A stretch of DNA of 64,000 nt from the NCBI GenBank assembly GCA_022072055.1, contig JAJVIK010000013.1:124001-188000 (forward strand), written 5' to 3'. This document shows, piece after piece, positions 44,300 through 53,202 of this stretch. The notes under the pieces are model-generated. The model did no database searches. It was not told the DNA's origin and worked only from the letters and a program-made list of their open reading frames with translations. How positions within the stretch are numbered: position 1 is the stretch's first letter; every line of letters starts with the position of its first letter. Source of the stretch: a bacterium. Lineage in GTDB: Bacteria; Hinthialibacterota; Hinthialibacteria; OLB16. The translations under genes and the position numbers were made by a program.

Positions 44300-45283
44300 A
44301 TGAAGCAACTCCGGCTGGGGCTTGAGATTCTGATGGTGGCGGCGGTTGCCGTGACCGCGACGCCCTCGGAAGCGGATTCCAATCGAACTCTGCGGTACAC
44401 CTCCCGGTCGGCCGAGGCGGCGCGAGAGTGGCAAAACGACCTGCGTGGGAAATTCGCGACGCTCCTCAAGATTGAGGATCTCCTCACCTCAAGGGTCAAC
44501 CTTCCCAATGCCACCACGACCCTCTCCGAGGAGGATCGTGGGTCCTATCTCCGCCGTGAGATCGAGTTTGCGTCCACTCCGGGGAGACGGATTCGCGCGA
44601 TTCTGACCCTTCCGAAAGACACCCCCGCTCCGAGTCCCGCGGTGGTGTGCATACATGGGCATGGTCATGACCGAACCGCGGTCCACGATCCCGCGTTGAT
44701 CTATCGCGGCTTCGCGACTCGGCTCGCGGAGCGCGGAGCGGTTACCATCGCGGTGGATGTCGGCCAGCACCAGGTGTATGAGGAGGGTCGAACCCTGATG
44801 GGGGAGCGCTTGTGGGATCTGATCCGCTGTGTGGACCTTGTGAGCTCGCTGCGCTCCGTGGACCGGCAACGACTCGGGTGCGCGGGCCTCTCCTTGGGGG
44901 GCGAAATGGCGATGTGGTTGGGAGCCATGGACACGCGCGTGTCGGCGGTCTTGAGCAGCGGGTTTCTGACCACGATGGACCAGATGGAAAAGGGGCACTG
45001 CATGTGTTGGAAGTTCGAGGGACTCCGTGAACTGGCCGACTGGGCGGATGTTTATTCGCTGATCGCCCCTCGGGCGTTGTTGTGCCAGAACGGGCTCAAG
45101 GAGCCCCCGACCGACTTCACTGTCCCTCTCGCGGAGAAGGCCCTCGCCGAGGTGCGTCTGATCTACACGGACCTCGGCGCGGAGGACAAGGTCGGACTCG
45201 TCGCCCACCCCGAGGGGCATGTGGTCAACCTTCCCACCCTACTGGATTTCTTCGATAAAACCCTTGGCATCCGTGAGCGCTAG
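44300..45283 (+). CDS. Secreted alpha/beta hydrolase (acetyl-xylan-esterase/dienelactone-hydrolase-like)
   Basis: The 327-residue exported hydrolase has a signal peptide of about 25 residues after ATG 44300 (an in-frame ATG at 44279 is possible). Core: AVVCIHGHGHDRTAVHDPA (oxyanion region), nucleophile Ser in LGCAGLSLGGEMAMWLGA, and a late His in VAHPEGHVVNLP. The layout matches abhydrolase families that deacetylate plant glycans. It is divergent from the inositol operon across 208 bases and convergent with the uronate isomerase-like gene, where the stops overlap by four bases. Confidence 0.8.
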   Translation: MKQLRLGLEILMVAAVAVTATPSEADSNRTLRYTSRSAEAAREWQNDLRGKFATLLKIEDLLTSRVNLPNATTTLSEEDRGSYLRREIEFASTPGRRIRAILTLPKDTPAPSPAVVCIHGHGHDRTAVHDPALIYRGFATRLAERGAVTIAVDVGQHQVYEEGRTLMGERLWDLIRCVDLVSSLRSVDRQRLGCAGLSLGGEMAMWLGAMDTRVSAVLSSGFLTTMDQMEKGHCMCWKFEGLRELADWADVYSLIAPRALLCQNGLKEPPTDFTVPLAEKALAEVRLIYTDLGAEDKVGLVAHPEGHVVNLPTLLDFFDKTLGIRER

Positions 45284-46632
45284 GTTACGGAGCGCGGCCT
45301 GATTCCGAGTAGGCTCTGGGGCGACTCGAAGAGAATCTCACGCGCGATGGAGAGGGCCTCCTCCATCGAGTACTGCCCTCGCCGAATCCTGTCGCTCAAA
45401 ACCGCCGCCAACTGTTTTCGGAGCAGGGTCGCCTTGCCATAGCTCCACTCCACGCAATAAGCGTCCGAGAAAAATCCGATCTGCTTATTCAAGGGAAGCA
45501 TGTCGAGACGTTCGCCCATGACCTCGCGGATGGCATCCGGGAAGAAGTTGTGCCACCAGCACCCGATCAGGCTCAGGTTCGGGAGTTCGCGCGCGAGTGT
45601 GCAGAGGGCCTGGTTGGCGGGGCGGCTCGCGAGGAAACACTGGAAGCGGACGCGCGGATGGCGCGCGACCATCTCGGCGAGTTGCGCGAGGGTTCGATGC
45701 GAAAGGCGGCTCCCGGTCTCGAAGGGAAGCGGTTCGGCCCCAAACGAAAACTGGAACGCCAATGTGTCCGCATGCGGCTCAAGTTCATGGAGGAAGCGCT
45801 CGTGGACATAGCTCGCGTAAATGTCGCGCTCCTCGGGACCGGCCTGTTCACGGCGCTTCAGCGCCTGTTCCATTTCCGTCTCTCCGACAACCCGGTAGTC
45901 GATATCCGTGGACAGGTGCGTGGCGTGAGCCACCAGGCAGTCGTAGGGGATGGAGTTCACATAGTGGTCCAGCGCGGCGTGAACATCCGCCAGGGAACGA
46001 ATTCTTCGCTCCCCCTCCACGCGCCGTCCCTTGCCGATCCCCGTCGGGCTTTGGGGTGACTTGCCCCAAGAGTGCTCCAATTCATACAGCGCGGTGTCGA
46101 ATTCCCCCCACTGGCAGCGCGTGAAAAAGGCCCACTCCAGGGCGTATTGGAGGCGGTCGTCATCCACTCCCTCTCCGCGACGGGCGTATTCGGTGACAGT
46201 CCGACGGATGTTCAAGCGGTCCAGAACCGAATGGCCCCAGGAGCGATCCTCGGCGCGCTCCCGCACCAGCGCATCGAGGTTCCGCCAGTTCTCACGGGTG
46301 ATCGGTTCTTCCCAGGCATACAGGTCTTTGAGGATGATACGAATCGCCCAGCTGGCGCTCGTGTTCCGGACCCTCGGAAGGAATGGAATCGCCTCCTCGA
46401 TGCGCCGGATCGCCTCCTCCCGCGTGGGCCAGCCGGGGAATTCGGTGAGACGATTCCCGCTGGGGCAACCGGCGGCGTAGAGATCAGTCACCGCCATGTG
46501 GTACAGAAGAATGTCCTCTAGGCCGCGCGCGCCGAACCTCCCGCCCACCAGATGGGTGTGAGCGTCGATGAGCGGGAGCTCCGCAAGCCCCGCCTCAACC
46601 TCCTCCGCGAGAAACCTGTCGCGAACTGTCAT
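45280..46632 (-). CDS. Uronate isomerase-like amidohydrolase-superfamily protein
   Basis: This 450-residue protein has DAHTHL at residues 23-28 (metal-binding His pair), then ILLYHMAVTDLYAAGCP and a C-terminal FFSDAYCVEWSYGKATLLRK, the pattern of the uronate isomerase branch (UxaC) of metal-dependent amidohydrolases. UxaC interconverts D-glucuronate with fructuronate and galacturonate with tagaturonate. Length fits UxaC (about 470). Identity to canonical UxaC is clearly distant, so the sugar acid could differ. Start ATG 46632; the open frame up to 46809 has no homology. The product of the inositol oxygenase next door would be its natural substrate. Confidence 0.72.
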   Translation of the reverse strand: MTVRDRFLAEEVEAGLAELPLIDAHTHLVGGRFGARGLEDILLYHMAVTDLYAAGCPSGNRLTEFPGWPTREEAIRRIEEAIPFLPRVRNTSASWAIRIILKDLYAWEEPITRENWRNLDALVRERAEDRSWGHSVLDRLNIRRTVTEYARRGEGVDDDRLQYALEWAFFTRCQWGEFDTALYELEHSWGKSPQSPTGIGKGRRVEGERRIRSLADVHAALDHYVNSIPYDCLVAHATHLSTDIDYRVVGETEMEQALKRREQAGPEERDIYASYVHERFLHELEPHADTLAFQFSFGAEPLPFETGSRLSHRTLAQLAEMVARHPRVRFQCFLASRPANQALCTLARELPNLSLIGCWWHNFFPDAIREVMGERLDMLPLNKQIGFFSDAYCVEWSYGKATLLRKQLAAVLSDRIRRGQYSMEEALSIAREILFESPQSLLGIRPRSVT

Positions 46633-46799
46633 CGGGAACCAATTTGAGGGATCTGCGGCGGCAAGACAACAACCGCGTGGAGGGGTTCGGACGCGCGCCG
46701 CCGTCCGGGAACAGCTCCCACTTCCCTTCGCGCCATGAAACCCGATTTCTTTGTGTCCTAACAACCTTGAATTACAGGGGTTAGTCGATTTTACCTGAT

Positions 46800-46816
46800 C
46801 TAAAATCAAATTTTAG
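46800..46816. promoter_or_regulatory. Palindromic operator candidate
   Basis: CTAAAAT and ATTTTAG form a perfect seven-base inverted repeat with a CAA centre, two bases upstream of the -35 box of the plus-strand promoter. Its AT-richness stands out in this GC-rich DNA. Confidence 0.3.
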
Positions 46817-46818
46817 CC

Positions 46819-46847
46819 TTGACAGCTTAAGCTCAAGGGAGCAGAAT
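46819..46847 (+). promoter_or_regulatory. Sigma70-type promoter for the TPR protein/murQ operon
   Basis: TTGACA (46819-46824) and CAGAAT (46842-46847, 4/6) are spaced by 17 bases. A start near 46855 gives a leader of about 31 bases to ATG 46886. Confidence 0.5.
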
Positions 46848-46885
46848 GGTTATGATCCTTTCTAGGGGGTGTCTGGGGAGACACA

Positions 46886-48043
46886 ATGGGATCGCTGGTC
46901 TTGATGGGGGGCTGCTTGCTGGGTCTACTCGGATTGGAGTGGGCCCGGCGAAATCTCTTTCCCGGCCATCCGCCACCCAGCAGGTGGTGGACAGGGAGGT
47001 CCCGTAGCCGGGGAAGCCGACTGGGCGGTCCGGACCACCGGACCGCCCTTCTTCATCAGTCCTCGGAAACGCTCGACTCCTTCTTTTCGAACAGCGCCCA
47101 GCTTGCCGAAGAACAACTCCGCAAGGCCCTGCTGGAGAGCCGGAGCGCCACGGAGCGAGTCCGAATTCTCTGTCTGCTATCCGACCTTGCCTCGCGTAAG
47201 GGGGAACGTCAGGACTGCCTCGCATTCCTGGAGGAGGCCGAGGAGGCGCTGAGATCGGACTGGAAGCCGCTAGACCGAGGATGTCTTCAAGCCCTTGAGG
47301 CGCTACTCCGAACCAAAACCCTCGCCCACCTCCAGGAAGGAGCTCCCGCGGAGTCGCTTCAGTGTCTCCAGGAGTCGGAATCCGTCTTGGGTCTCAGCCC
47401 CTGGGGCCTCCGCGTTCGCTCTGAGTGCCACCTCCTCGCTGGAAGAACGGAGGAAGCCCTGTCCGACCTCACAAGACTTGAATCCCTCGGCTGGGACAAG
47501 AGCGCGGAGTTTCACTTGCTCCGCGCTGAGTGTCATCTGCGGGCGCGGGATTACGATGCCCTGGACTGGTCCCTGAAGGCGGCGGACCTGCTTTCTCCCT
47601 ATCCAGACCGAGAGAAGGTGATCGCAGCCTCTTTGCGGATCGAGCGCGCGCTCCATGATGGGAGCATCGCGAGCGCGTGGCGGGCGGTGGGAGTGATCCA
47701 CGAGTGTCTGAGCCGAAAGGTGGGCGATACCGGATTCCGCCGCGCGTTTCATCTCGGCTGCGCGCGGGTGCATCTCGCGGAGGGGGACCTGGTCGAGGCG
47801 CACCGTCACCTGCAACTGGCGGAGAACAACGCCCCCTACCCAGTGGCTCTCTGGGATGTCCATCTGCTCCTGGGCGCGGTCCTGGAGGCGGAGGATCGCA
47901 CCGAGGAGGCGCGCGCGGTCTGGGAGCGTCTCATCTCCGAGGCGCGCGGAACCTATTTCGCCGGAGTGGCGGAAGCGCGCCTATTGCGGCAGAATCCTCC
48001 ACGATGTCTCAAGATCCCAGGGCTTGAAACCATCTTGAAATGA
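46886..48043 (+). CDS. Membrane-anchored TPR-type protein
   Basis: The 385-residue protein has a short N-terminal hydrophobic segment (about 2-18) and a charged linker, followed by helix pairs of TPR style from residue 65 to the end (for example RVRILCLLSDLASRKGERQD, FHLLRAECHLRARDYDALDW, WDVHLLLGAVLEAEDRTEEA). TPR stacks bind other proteins. It ends with ATGA overlapping murQ, so it is coupled to cell-wall recycling and could be a periplasmic or membrane scaffold. No enzymatic motif. Confidence 0.7.
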   Translation: MGSLVLMGGCLLGLLGLEWARRNLFPGHPPPSRWWTGRSRSRGSRLGGPDHRTALLHQSSETLDSFFSNSAQLAEEQLRKALLESRSATERVRILCLLSDLASRKGERQDCLAFLEEAEEALRSDWKPLDRGCLQALEALLRTKTLAHLQEGAPAESLQCLQESESVLGLSPWGLRVRSECHLLAGRTEEALSDLTRLESLGWDKSAEFHLLRAECHLRARDYDALDWSLKAADLLSPYPDREKVIAASLRIERALHDGSIASAWRAVGVIHECLSRKVGDTGFRRAFHLGCARVHLAEGDLVEAHRHLQLAENNAPYPVALWDVHLLLGAVLEAEDRTEEARAVWERLISEARGTYFAGVAEARLLRQNPPRCLKIPGLETILK

Positions 48044-48960
48044 GCGATCCCTCGGACCGCTACGCGGCCCTTTCGACCGAGCAACCGAACCCGGCCAGCC
48101 TTGAACTGGACCTACTCTCTCCGCTTGAACTCGTGGACCTCATGCAGCGGGAGGATGTGCGCGCCTTGGATGCCCTGCAACGGGTCCGAGAGGATCTGGC
48201 CGAATGCATTGCCCTTCTGGCCGACAGATTTCGGAATGGAGGAAGGTTGTTTTACGCCGGAGCGGGCACCAGCGGGCGCTTGGGGATGCTCGACGCCACC
48301 GAGTGCCCGCCGACCTTCGGGGTCCCGCGCGACCTGGTCCAGGCGATCCTCGCGGGTGGGCACGAGTGCCTGGTTCGCTCGGTGGAAGGCGCTGAGGACG
48401 ATGGGGAGTCCGGGGAGCGCGCCGTGACCGAGCGAGGGATCACCGCGAAGGATGTGGTGGTCGGGATTGCCGCCAGCAGCACCACCCCCTTTGTCCGGGG
48501 GGTGCTTAGGAGGGCTGGCGGCATCGGAGCCTCCACGGTCCTGCTCACCTGCAACGAAGTGGGGGACCTGGACTTCCCCGTAGGGAAGATTGTAGTGCTC
48601 CAAACCGGTCCCGAGGTCTTGGCCGGGTCCACTCGCCTCAAAGCCGGGACCGCCACCAAACTCTTCCTGAACCGACTCACCACCGGGGCCATGGTCCGGA
48701 TCGGGAAGGTCTACAGAAACCGAATGGTGGACCTGTATCTGACCTGCGACAAGCTCCGAGAGCGGGCCATCCGAACCACGCGCGAGTTCACCGGACTGCC
48801 CCGTGAGGAAGCGATTGAGCTACTCGAAAGGGTCGGCGGTTCAGTAAAGGTCGCTATCTTTTCACACCTAAAGAGCCTGAGTCCAGAGGAAGCCCGAGAA
48901 CGTCTGGACTCCGCCGGGGGCCATTTGCGCCGAGCCCTGCAAGATTTCGGCGGAGATTAG
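48040..48960 (+). CDS. murQ: N-acetylmuramic acid 6-phosphate etherase
   Basis: The 306-residue SIS-domain enzyme cleaves the D-lactyl ether of MurNAc-6-phosphate, giving GlcNAc-6-phosphate in peptidoglycan recycling. It shows RLFYAGAGTSGRLGMLDATE with the sugar-phosphate-binding TSGR and catalytic Glu (about residue 88), GIAASSTTPFVRGVL and VLAGSTRLKAGTATKLFLN, all MurQ hallmarks. Length matches the family. It is coupled to the TPR gene. No anmK, murP or transporter is seen nearby. Confidence 0.95.
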   Translation: MSDPSDRYAALSTEQPNPASLELDLLSPLELVDLMQREDVRALDALQRVREDLAECIALLADRFRNGGRLFYAGAGTSGRLGMLDATECPPTFGVPRDLVQAILAGGHECLVRSVEGAEDDGESGERAVTERGITAKDVVVGIAASSTTPFVRGVLRRAGGIGASTVLLTCNEVGDLDFPVGKIVVLQTGPEVLAGSTRLKAGTATKLFLNRLTTGAMVRIGKVYRNRMVDLYLTCDKLRERAIRTTREFTGLPREEAIELLERVGGSVKVAIFSHLKSLSPEEARERLDSAGGHLRRALQDFGGD

Positions 48961-49230
48961 TGGCACCCGATAACCCAGTAGTTTCGCCCCGATCTCACCC
49001 CATCCCCAAGGTCTCATTTCACTTGGCTTAGATGAGACAGCGTGCCATCCGACGTCAATCCTAAGTGATTCAAAACGCTGGATTTAGAAATCAAGCCTGG
49101 GGAATCGCCTAGCCCCAAACGAAGATTTCATCTTGCGTCCGGAGAAAGGGCTACCGTAAGCTTCTTGCCGTACGCAGGTCCGGCCCTAAGAGAGCATTCC
49201 GGGACCCGAGACCAATGGGATGGGAGAACC

Positions 49231-50916
49231 ATGGAGTACAACAAAATCGGCAGCGTGTTGATCTCGAGAGGGCTGATCTCTGAGGGGGACTGGGAGAACT
49301 TGTCCTCCAAGGGCCCCAGCACCTTGGCCGAGGTCTCGGAGGCATTGGTCGAAACCGGAAAGGTCTCGGAGACCGACTGGGCCACGACCGTGGCGGAGGC
49401 CTATGAGCTCCCCTACCTCCCGGAGATCACCGAAGTGGACCAGGAGCTCCTGTCCAAGGTCCCGAGCGATCTGGCGTTCAAGCGCCTGGCCCTCCCGATC
49501 CGCCGCGACAACGGCTCGATCGTGGTGGCGGTCACCGACCCTGAACCCGAGCAAGTCTATGAGGACTTCCGGATTCTCACCGGACAGAGGATTCGGGTCG
49601 AAATCGCCGCCGAGAAGACCCTCCGGCAGGCAATCCAGAAGAGCTATGGGGCGACGGTTGAGCGGATGGCCGCCGACCTGGGGGGCGGAGAGAAGCTCGG
49701 AGAGGGAACGGATGAGGCCGAGCTCGAGGTGGACCACGATATTGGGAACCTACGGGAGCTCGCGGGCGAGCCGACCGTGGTCAACCTGGTCAACTTGATC
49801 CTCTTCGAGGCGATCCGAGACCGCGCCAGCGACATTCACATTGAGCCGTTCGAGTCCGAGCTCAAGCTCCGCTACCGGATGGACGGCATCCTCAAGGAGA
49901 TGCCACCTCCGCCGCGCCACCTTCGCCTGGCGATCACTTCCCGCATCAAGATCATGGCGGGGATGAACATCGCCGAGCGCTTCGTGCCCCAGGATGGACA
50001 CATCAAGCTCTCGGTGGAGGGGCGTTCGATCGACTTGCGCGCGTCGTGCTGTCCGACCATCTACGGCGAGAGCGTGGTTTTGCGCATCCTGGACAAGAGC
50101 GCGCTGATTCTCGACATCGAACAACTCGGTCTCGCGGAGGAGGATCGCGCGGCCTTTAACGAGGTGATCCGCCGCCCCCACGGCATCTTCCTGGTGACCG
50201 GCCCAACCGGTTCGGGAAAAACCACCACGCTTTACACGGCGCTCAGCCAGATATTCTCTCCGGAGCTCAAGATCATCACGGTCGAGGACCCGGTCGAGTA
50301 TCACCTTAACGGCGTGTGCCAGATTCAGGTCAACCCCAAGCGGGGGGTGACCTTCGCCACCGGGCTGCGCTCGATCATGCGCCAAGACCCCGATGTGATC
50401 ATGGTGGGTGAGATTCGTGACGGCGAAACCGCGGAGATCGCGATTCGCTCGGCGCTCACCGGCCACTTGGTCTTCAGCACCCTACACACGAACACCGCCG
50501 CCGGCGCCATCCCCAGGCTGTTGGACATGGGGATTGACCCCTTCCTGATCAGCTCCTCGCTCAACGGGGTCCTCGCGCAACGCCTAGTGCGCCGGATCTG
50601 CTCCGACTGCAAGGAGGAGTACAAGCCCTCGGCCGAAGAGAAGATGCTTTGCCGCTGGCAGCATATCGACAAGATCAAGTTCTACAGGGGCGCGGGATGC
50701 GAGACATGCGGAGGCTCCGGATTCAAGGGGCGAGTGGGAATCTTCGAACTCATTCTCTTGGATGACCCGATCCGCGAACTGATCCTCAAGCGCCCCTCGG
50801 CCAGCATGATCGCACAAGCCGCCAAGACCCGCTCCTTCCGCGAGGATGGTTGGAGCAAGGTCGGAGCCGGCATCACCACACTCGATGAGGTTCTCCGCGT
50901 GGCCGTGGACGATTAA
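49231..50916 (+). CDS. gspE: Type II secretion ATPase GspE
   Basis: The 561-residue cytoplasmic ATPase drives pseudopilus assembly. The N-terminal regulatory domain covers about 1-150. The C-terminal ATPase has Walker A GPTGSGKTTT (about 325), Asp box ITVEDPVEYHLNGVCQIQV, Walker B QDPDVIMVGEIRDGETAEIA, His box LVFSTLHTNTAAGAI and the four-cysteine zinc finger CSDC/CETC typical of GspE and PilB. ATG 49231 with GGGAG upstream is chosen over an earlier in-frame start at 49165. First gene of the secretion operon. Confidence 0.95.
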   Translation: MEYNKIGSVLISRGLISEGDWENLSSKGPSTLAEVSEALVETGKVSETDWATTVAEAYELPYLPEITEVDQELLSKVPSDLAFKRLALPIRRDNGSIVVAVTDPEPEQVYEDFRILTGQRIRVEIAAEKTLRQAIQKSYGATVERMAADLGGGEKLGEGTDEAELEVDHDIGNLRELAGEPTVVNLVNLILFEAIRDRASDIHIEPFESELKLRYRMDGILKEMPPPPRHLRLAITSRIKIMAGMNIAERFVPQDGHIKLSVEGRSIDLRASCCPTIYGESVVLRILDKSALILDIEQLGLAEEDRAAFNEVIRRPHGIFLVTGPTGSGKTTTLYTALSQIFSPELKIITVEDPVEYHLNGVCQIQVNPKRGVTFATGLRSIMRQDPDVIMVGEIRDGETAEIAIRSALTGHLVFSTLHTNTAAGAIPRLLDMGIDPFLISSSLNGVLAQRLVRRICSDCKEEYKPSAEEKMLCRWQHIDKIKFYRGAGCETCGGSGFKGRVGIFELILLDDPIRELILKRPSASMIAQAAKTRSFREDGWSKVGAGITTLDEVLRVAVDD

Positions 50917-50947
50917 TCGTCCCCCCATTGCGCTTGGTCTTCATCCC

Positions 50948-52168
50948 ATGCCGATCTACAGCTATCAGGCCCTCACCCCCGAGGGCAAGGAAACCGCCGG
51001 GAAACTCGAGGCCCCCGACCGCGCGTCGGTTCTGAAGACTCTCAAGGGCCAAGGGCTGGTCCCGGTGGATGTGGTCGACTCCGCCGAGGCGGTGGCCAAG
51101 CGGGCGGCGGGGGCCGGACGCAAACGCCGCAAGCTCAAGACCCGCGAACTGGTGATGTTCACCCACCAGATGAACTCGGTCCTCAAGGCCAACATCCCGC
51201 TCACCCAGGCCCTGGCGATCATCGCCGGCCAGGCCGAGTCCGAGGTCCTGCGCGAGGTCCTCACCGAGGTTCGAGAGGATATTGAGGAAGGCTCTTCGCT
51301 CGCGGACGCCATGCGCGAGCACCCGGGGGTGTTCCCTCCCCTTTATGTGAACACGGTTCGCATGGGGGAGGAGGGCGGGGTTCTCGATCAGGTGATGGCG
51401 CAGCTCGCGACCTTCATCGAGTCGAGCTACGAGCTCAACTCGGAGGTCAAGTCGGCGATGTATTACCCCGCGGCGATCGTGGGCATGGCGATGCTCTCGG
51501 TGAGTTTCATTCTGATCTTCGTGATGCCCAAAATGACCGCCGTGTTCCTGGAGAGCGGCGCGCGCTTGCCCTGGGCCACCCGGATGCTCATCAGCCTGGG
51601 GGATTTCATGAGCACTCGGGGTTGGGTGATTCCGATTGTCGGGGTGGGAATCTTCCTGGGCATGCGTGAAATCCTCAAGCAGGAGTCGGGTCGGTATTAC
51701 TGGTATCGCCTGATCCGATCCCTTCCGGCGGTCGGGGTTTTCGTCCAGAAGGTGGGGGTGACCCGAATCGCGCAGACGATGGCGAGCCTGCTTCAGAGCG
51801 GAGTCCCCGCCCTGGATGCCCTGCGGCTTGTGGCGGGGACCCTGAACGACGCCGTGGTGCGGAGGGCCCTTTCCGACATCTGCGACAAGGTTCAAAAGGG
51901 CCAGGGAATTGCGCGCCCCTTGGCCCAATCGGGGGTCTTCCCGACCTTGTTTGTGCAGATGGTGCGTGTGGGCGAGGAGTCGGGCGAGCTCGAGAGCATG
52001 TTTTCCCATGTGGCCAGCGCCTATAGCCTCGATGTGCGTTATGCGATCAAGAATTTCGTGAGCTTGATGGAGCCGATGATCATCGGCGTCATGGCGGTGG
52101 TGGTCATGTTCATCGTCCTGGCGCTCGCCCTCCCGATGATGCAGATCGGGCAAACCATGGGGCACTGA
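50948..52168 (+). CDS. gspF: Type II secretion inner-membrane protein GspF
   Basis: This 406-residue platform protein has the two GspF domains (KTRELVMFTHQMNSVLKANI and TRIAQTMASLLQSGVPALDA), each followed by VNTVRMGEEGG and VQMVRVGEESG, and three transmembrane segments near residues 175-200, 225-240 and 375-400. It anchors GspE. ATG 50948 opens MPIYSYQALTPEGKETAG, the family start. It lies 31 bases after gspE. Confidence 0.94.
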   Translation: MPIYSYQALTPEGKETAGKLEAPDRASVLKTLKGQGLVPVDVVDSAEAVAKRAAGAGRKRRKLKTRELVMFTHQMNSVLKANIPLTQALAIIAGQAESEVLREVLTEVREDIEEGSSLADAMREHPGVFPPLYVNTVRMGEEGGVLDQVMAQLATFIESSYELNSEVKSAMYYPAAIVGMAMLSVSFILIFVMPKMTAVFLESGARLPWATRMLISLGDFMSTRGWVIPIVGVGIFLGMREILKQESGRYYWYRLIRSLPAVGVFVQKVGVTRIAQTMASLLQSGVPALDALRLVAGTLNDAVVRRALSDICDKVQKGQGIARPLAQSGVFPTLFVQMVRVGEESGELESMFSHVASAYSLDVRYAIKNFVSLMEPMIIGVMAVVVMFIVLALALPMMQIGQTMGH

Positions 52169-52169
52169 G

Positions 52170-52826
52170 ATGTCGAATCGCGGTTTCACGCTCCTTGAGC
52201 TGATTTTGGTGTTCGCCATCATGGCCCTGGTGATCGGGATGTCGGTCCCCGCGCTTTCAAGCTTCAAGCGTGAGCGCGACCTTGCCGCCGCGAGCGAAAT
52301 CGCGGCCTCCGCCTGCAACTATGCCCGCAGCCTCGCGGTCACCACTGGGAGGAGGACCCGACTGGGGCTGGATCGGGAGAATGGACGGATCGATCTGTTG
52401 GTCGAGGAGGACCCGCTGACCGATCCGGGAACCTTCAACCCGATCCAGTGGCCGGTCGGCCTCACCGGGACGCTGCCCAAGGGGGTGATGATCGAACAAG
52501 TCTATTACCCGGTTGTGCGCGATATCCCCGAGGAGGAGCAGGCCGAGGAGCCCAAGGGCGAGGAAGGGCCGGAGGTGATCTCGGCGGCCGAGGCGGCCGA
52601 GGAGCGTAAGTCAGTCCTGGTCTTCAACCCAGATGGCTCCGCGCGGGACACCTTCATCTATCTGAACGTGGGGGACGCCTCCAGCGTGCTGGAGGCCCCC
52701 GCCGAGGAGCAAGCAGAGCGGGATCTGTTCACGGTCGCCATTGTGGGGGCCATTGGGGTAACCGTGATCGTGCCCAGGTACACCGAGGAGATTTTCGAGG
52801 TCTATGACACGCCCGAGCTGCGCTAG
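52170..52826 (+). CDS. gspH: Pseudopilin GspH-like
   Basis: The 218-residue pseudopilin has leader MSNRG then FTLLELILVFAIMALVIG; the mature region has the long helix with EIAASACNYARSLAVTTGRR and a beta domain interrupted by a Glu-rich loop of about 40 residues. Position 2 bases after gspF and before gspI fits GspH. A large acidic insertion (EEEQAEEPKGEEGPE) is not usual. Confidence 0.82.
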   Translation: MSNRGFTLLELILVFAIMALVIGMSVPALSSFKRERDLAAASEIAASACNYARSLAVTTGRRTRLGLDRENGRIDLLVEEDPLTDPGTFNPIQWPVGLTGTLPKGVMIEQVYYPVVRDIPEEEQAEEPKGEEGPEVISAAEAAEERKSVLVFNPDGSARDTFIYLNVGDASSVLEAPAEEQAERDLFTVAIVGAIGVTVIVPRYTEEIFEVYDTPELR

Positions 52827-53202
52827 ACCTTCCCACTGTGAGTCGAGGAGGGAACGCGCCTTCACGCTCTTTGAGGTGGTGGCCGCGATCACCATCATGG
52901 CCATCGGGGTGACCGCCGTCCTGGCCTCCTTCAACGGGATGAATGAAACCCATCGCTTGATGGAACGCCGGACCGAAGCCGCGCTTCACGCGCGCTCCGT
53001 AATGACCCTTGTGCGAACCGGCGCGCTCACCCCCAAGACTGAGGAAAAGGAGGGGACCTTTGAGGGCGCCGACTACCGGTTCTCAGTCTCGTTCGCCGAG
53101 ACCGAGTGGACCAACCTCTACGCGGTGGGAGTTCAAATCGCGTGGGGCGCGGATGAGGGCGCGGGCAAAATCAATCTCTACACGCTGCAATACTATGAGT
53201 GA
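52804..53202 (+). CDS. gspI: Pseudopilin GspI-like
   Basis: The 132-residue pseudopilin has a leader ending before AFTLFEVVAAITIMAIGVTA; here the residue before F is Ala rather than Gly, an uncommon cleavage site seen in some minor pseudopilins. The start is ATG 52804, overlapping gspH by 23 bases. A short beta domain follows. It is part of the tip complex with GspJ and GspK. Confidence 0.78.
   Translation: MTRPSCARPSHCESRRERAFTLFEVVAAITIMAIGVTAVLASFNGMNETHRLMERRTEAALHARSVMTLVRTGALTPKTEEKEGTFEGADYRFSVSFAETEWTNLYAVGVQIAWGADEGAGKINLYTLQYYE

Noticed and set aside
49011-49038. Terminator after murQ (GTCTCAT/ATGAGAC hairpin)
   Set aside because: Seven-base stem with a 14-base loop and no T-tract; too weak to call.
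49134-49163. Promoter for gspE (TTGCGT-18-TAAGCT)
   Set aside because: Only about half the consensus positions match and the spacing is 18; not distinguishable from background.
50873-52318. Long minus-strand His/Arg-rich frame opposite gspF
   Set aside because: Low-complexity shadow of a well-identified gene.
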